From Sapria himalayana (taxonomy: Eukaryota; Streptophyta; Magnoliopsida; Malpighiales; Rafflesiaceae): DNA of 64,000 bases. A program made the position numbers and the translations under genes. The stretch lies in the NCBI GenBank assembly GCA_029783825.1, contig JAREIK010000385.1, positions 3,082,501 to 3,146,500 of the forward strand. The letters run 5' to 3'. This document shows, piece after piece, positions 59,562 through 64,000 of this stretch (position 1 is its first letter; each line of letters begins with the position of its first letter). The notes beneath the pieces are model-generated. The model did not search any database, was not told the DNA's origin, and was given only the letters and a program-made list of their open reading frames with translations.

Positions 59562-61013
59562 ATGGCGCCGAGAACAGGAAAAAGCAACAAAAACAGAGGA
59601 AAATCCGAGAAAAAGAAGAAGATGGAGAAAAGTAAGGCAACTAAGTAGTAAACCGCAGACGAATTGCAGCGAAGAGCATCTAACTGTGAATTCTGTGTTC
59701 TGTATTCTGCTGTTATTGCAGTTCCTGGTGTTGTCGAGATAACCGTGATCACGCCCTATGAATCACAGATCATTTTGAAGGTGACACTTCGTCACCTCCT
59801 CTGCCTTTTCTGATTATCTTCAACGACTGCAACATAATTACTATTTATCTTCAAGGGAATTTCTACTGATAGGATATTAGATGTTAAGAAATTGCTGGCT
59901 TCTCACGTCCGAACATGCCATATTACAAATTATTCGTTATCCCACAAGGTATTATTTTATTCCTTTTATTTTTTTAATTTGATAATAAAATGTAATTTAA
60001 TTATAGTGATAATACATTTTTTTTTTTAATCTCGACATTAATCACTTCGTTCTAAGCAGGTTAAGGGAGTGAGGTTGAATGACAAAATTGAGATTTCTAC
60101 ATTAAAGCCCTGTTTGTTGACAATTATTGAAGGTGCGTGATAAATATTAATTATATATTTTTTATAATAACAATAATAAATGTAATTAAAATAATAATAA
60201 TAATAATATATTAATGCAAATTAAATATATTTACAGTCCATTCCCATGTGAAAGGTAGGTGAGCAACTGTCGGCTGGTAGTCTCTCTGTGCTTGGTGTAT
60301 AGTATGGAACTTTTATTTTTTTTGGGAAAATTATTATTTATTTATTTTTTTAATAAAATGTCGTGATCTTTTTTTTATCTTTAAAAATTTTGAAGATAGA
60401 ACTTATTTTTTTGGAAAAAAAAAAGCAACTCAGTGTAAAATATGGTAGGTTTATAAAATATTCATTATTAAAAATAAAAAAAAAATCAAGAATAAGTTAT
60501 TGTTTGTTTTAAAATTAAAAGTTATACAAATGAGATTTTAAAGACGGGAATTGAAATTGTTTTTCACGAATGTTATTAAATAAACAAAAAAAAAAAAAAA
60601 AAAGCTTTGGTGTCGATGGCCTTCGCCTCATCTTTTTCTCTCAGAAGTGTACGTGGAAGAAAATCAATGTCTTGCACAAGTGCGGAGGGTCCTCGACCTC
60701 GTTGCATGCACAACAAGGTTCGCGAAGCCGAAAGAGAACCAACAGCCATCGTCGTGTAATTGTGGGTCACAGGCTTCCCATGGCGGCCCATCCCGCTCCG
60801 ATCCGGAACAGGAACAGGAACAGGAACAGCAACAGGAACAGGTTCTGGGAAACTTGCCGTCCACAGATAATGCATCGAAAGCAAAACCAGTTGCTGCGTC
60901 AGGTTTATCTGCTATTTCACAGGACATGGACATGGAGGCCATTCATCCGACGCCAATGCTATCGGATTTCTATGAGTTTTTCTCCTTTTCTCACCTCGTG
61001 CCTCCTATCGTCT
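59562..61013 (+). CDS. REC/CLU-family (clustered-mitochondria-like, TPR) protein, 5' exons
   Basis: Five coding exons inferred from frame and splice sites: 59562-59631, 59722-59780, 59856-59948, 60060-60132, 60645-61013 (about 221 codons). The protein starts [20 protein letters not shown], the usual lysine-rich start. It continues [87 protein letters not shown] and [20 protein letters not shown]. This is the CLU N-terminal domain of the plant REC1/REC2/REC3/TSS group, linked to chloroplast compartment size and stress signalling; the related FMT acts on mitochondria. All introns have GT-AG borders and consistent phases. The CLU core and TPR repeats would lie beyond the window. Exon 5 carries an E-Q repeat ([12 protein letters not shown]) from a CAGGAA tandem. 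Which paralogue it is cannot be told from the N-terminus. Confidence 0.9.
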
Positions 61014-64000
61014 GTAAGTGCAGTTGGTTTCATCTGTTTGCGTAGATTTCTGTTGGAATTGATTTCGAAAAAATGAGTTTCGCTTTGGGAAACTACAAAA
61101 AATATGATAGGTTTAATTTCAATGACCTTAAAATTTGTTAGGGACAACAATATTTCCTATTTCCTCTTGGCAGGAAAATTGATTTCTTTTATTTTTCAAA
61201 TAAAAATAGAAGAAATGTCTTCTGTTGGATCTTTTTTGCTAGATCATCCCCACCAAGCCCCAACAATATCGTGACAATTTTTTGTTGAAAAATACTGATT
61301 TATCAAAATGGTGATGATTTATCATTTTTGGTGGGAATAGGATTAATGTCAAGAAAATTAAATTGGTGACTGAACTTAAAAAATTATTGGCCAATGGTCG
61401 ATTAGTTTGGTCGGCAGTCAATATTCTATCAAATCAATATCTAAATGATAATATCATAAATTTATTTTATATATTATCAACATTAAAAATAATTTATGAA
61501 AATTATATTCACATATATAGACTGAAATATCAATAAATATAAATGTATACTTCTTGTATTTTATGAATATGTTAGAAATATTAATAAAATATCATAAAAA
61601 ATATAAAAATTATTTTAAATTTATGAAAATAGTTTGAAAATTTTTTAAAAAATTAAATAAATAAAATATACATTAAATAATTTTACATATATACCTAACG
61701 TATATTTTATTTTATTTTATTTAATATATTTATTAATATAAAATAAATGATGATATATTCATATTACAAATAATTTTTTAATGTTTAATTTTTATATTTA
61801 ATTATACCATACATATTTTTAAAAAGATTTGTTAAAAATATGACAATGATAGTTTATTTATTTTAGTAATTAATTAAATAAGTATAAAATAAATTATTTA
61901 GTCTTAATTAATTTATTAAAATGATATATTACTAGTAATATAGTTTAATAAATCAATATACAAGTAAAATAAAAAATGGTTACATTGTCCAGGTTGTAAT
62001 TACATTGTTTTGCATCCCTAAAAATGATTATTACTAAATTTATTTTTAAGTGGGCATGCAATTTGGGTTGATTCCCTAAAAATAGGCCAATTTAGCTGGT
62101 CCATCAATCTGACTGTTAATTTTGTCAGATATATCCATTTTCTATGGCATATTGGCCTAATTGGAAGAATCGACATCATCCAATGATCCTTTGAAGGCTA
62201 CACTGGTCCTACAGGCCGATCCAATTATATTTTTTCATTTATCGACAAGAGTATGACCAATGGAAATCATTCTAGTTTTAAGTTGAGAGTTGAACCTAAG
62301 ATTGTTCAGAAATTTATTATGCTCCACATGCTCATGCTAATTGGACTATCTTGCGTGGAGTGCATGTCATAGCAATGTAATGCATTGTAAGGCACTATAA
62401 TAGTTAAGTGCATTTCTCTCCTTTTTTTTTGTCACACAATAGGTGTGTGAAGAAAACACACATGCATGCCATTTTGTCCTAAATGGTCTTCTATGCACCT
62501 TGCATAGTAGATGCACAAAATATGTAAATTGTGTGCATGTGAACATAATAGATGCATGAAGGAAAAAAAAATGGGGGTAGAATTTTTAAGTAGTAAATGT
62601 AAGTTACACCAACTCACTATTAGTGTCAAAACATTTGTGTGACCATGAAATTAATACATAGTTAGTATCAATTATGAGAGCTATGACATAATATTAGTAT
62701 CTAGGCACAAAAGATTATTTATACTATATATATATATATATAATAGGAAGAAATAACATTTTAAATAGAAGTATTGGCAATTATTTCTAGGCAAATATCT
62801 AAGAGCACTATAGAGTATTTAGAGAGGTAAATTGACAATTAAAATTATCTAAGACTTTTCATAAAATTAATCTTCAAGACACTTACTAGAAAATAATATT
62901 CAAAAATATTTTCAAAGGTAGTATCAAATATTTTTTTTTTGGGTAATATTGATTTTGTTACTCATACTTTTATATTAGATTTCTGGATTATAAACATGCG
63001 AGTTAATATTTGAATTATTGATTATTAATATTTTTTCATTATTTTTTGTTGTTTGAGTATATTGATAGCTAGTGATAACTTTTCAAAAGCTATTGAGTAT
63101 AAAAGTATTCAATTTAGCTTTTCGTTTCTTATTTGTATTGTAATTATTCACGATTAACTTATTAATTTTCTTTTTGTGAGTTGTTTATAAATACAACTAT
63201 GTTTTTATTTTTTCATCCCCAAATTTATATTTGTAGAATTGAAAGATTTTGATGAAGATATTCTTTTAGTTTAACCAATTAACCTATTAATTTTCTGCTA
63301 TAGTATGATCTTCGACTAAGTGTCTGAGTGCGTTGGATTTTTTGCTTGTGTATTCTATTCTCAATCTGGTTACTCATCACTTGGTAAGTTGAGAATATTT
63401 CATCATTACTATAAAGACAATTTTTATTTTGGAATATAAGATATATTAGTAATAAAAATATAGTAGAGTTTTATACTGTGAACTTCTAACTTTTATGAGT
63501 AAATATTTATTTAATTTGATATACTTAGATATATGATGACTTAGTAGAGAATAAACACGAGAAAAGTTTAGATATTTTATTTTTTTTATTGATAATTATT
63601 TATGATTTATATAATTAATTTTATTGGTCTATGTCATTTTTATAATTTTTAATTAATTTATAAAATGATAAAATATTATTTAATAACAATAAAAAATAAA
63701 ATGTGATAATGCATTAAAGTAAATGTCAGATAGTTTTGTCACTTACTGCATGAAACATAAGAACATGTTTCAGATTTTTTATGTTGACATATTTTCATAA
63801 AATTTGATTATAGATAGAAGGAATGAATGTCTAGTTGAAATAATTTTGACATTATTATTAAGAGTATTTCTAATTTTTTTTGGAAAAATATAATATTAAT
63901 AATAAATTATTTTGCTAATAAAAATATCTTTTATTTTTTTGTGTATATTATTTGCTAATGGTGTCCCTAATAATTTGGACATTATTACAATACTTATTAG
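61014..64000 (+). other. Long intron of the REC/CLU-like gene (continues past the edge)
   Basis: Begins at GTAAGT after exon 5. The family's next conserved segment was not found in any frame up to the end of the window, so the intron is at least 2,987 bp, or the gene is broken here. Content is AT-rich, with a (TA)n run near 62727-62745 and no identified element ends. Confidence 0.6.

Noticed and set aside
60570..61076. Alternative 168-codon plus-strand frame over the REC/CLU-like exon 5
   Set aside because: It is a shifted frame of exon 5. The frame reading [20 protein letters not shown] matches the family and is in phase with exons 1-4.

Overview
This is repeat-rich, AT-rich nuclear DNA from a flowering plant. 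Two plant host genes are recognisable, each only in part. One is the first exon of a formamidopyrimidine-DNA glycosylase (FPG1 type) on the minus strand near 24.0-24.2 kb. The other is the first five coding exons of a REC/CLU-family (clustered-mitochondria-like, TPR) gene on the plus strand from 59.56 kb, which runs off the right edge. No species can be named from what is visible. Almost everything else is transposable elements, many of them nested.

Layout. 0-8.8 kb: decayed Ty3/gypsy and Ty1/copia pieces, two related short terminal-inverted-repeat elements with 8-bp target duplications (4.94-5.65 and 6.91-7.53 kb, the second inside a gypsy relic), a SINE-like element, and an unassigned 82-codon frame at 4.03 kb. 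9.4-22.4 kb: a minus-strand Ty1/copia element. Its left LTR is split by a complete-ended hAT element (9591-14264; perfect 8-bp target duplication, perfect ends, one in-frame stop in the transposase). Its interior is split by a second kind of hAT relic (DUF659 type, 17.1-19.5 kb). The 9.6-14.3 kb hAT carries a block of about 0.9 kb of much higher GC that looks organellar. 25.4-39.0 kb: two CACTA (En/Spm) elements, one minus strand (25.4-30.9 kb) and one plus strand (from 30.9 kb). The second appears inserted in the TNP2 gene of the first and has a subterminal tandem array.

39.0-55.8 kb: two dead copies of the same hAT family in opposite orientation, each sitting at the same site in an older hAT relic. 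Together they form a large imperfect inverted repeat with arms of about 5.7 and 4.0 kb and a spacer of about 6.1 kb. The left arm has gained a 1,225-bp tandem duplication and a 497-bp hAT-type insertion. The right arm keeps the empty site of that insertion. 55.8-59.1 kb: AT-rich DNA with a TTA-flanked MITE and simple repeats. 59.2-64.0 kb: the start of the REC/CLU-like gene and a following intron of at least 3 kb.

The elements do not act as a pathway; the window is a record of successive insertions. The most notable points are the near-intact hAT with an array of GC-rich hairpins in its 5' region that recurs in its dead relatives, the organellar-like block inside it, and the inverted duplication with filled and empty insertion sites. 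Exact edges of decayed elements are approximate throughout.
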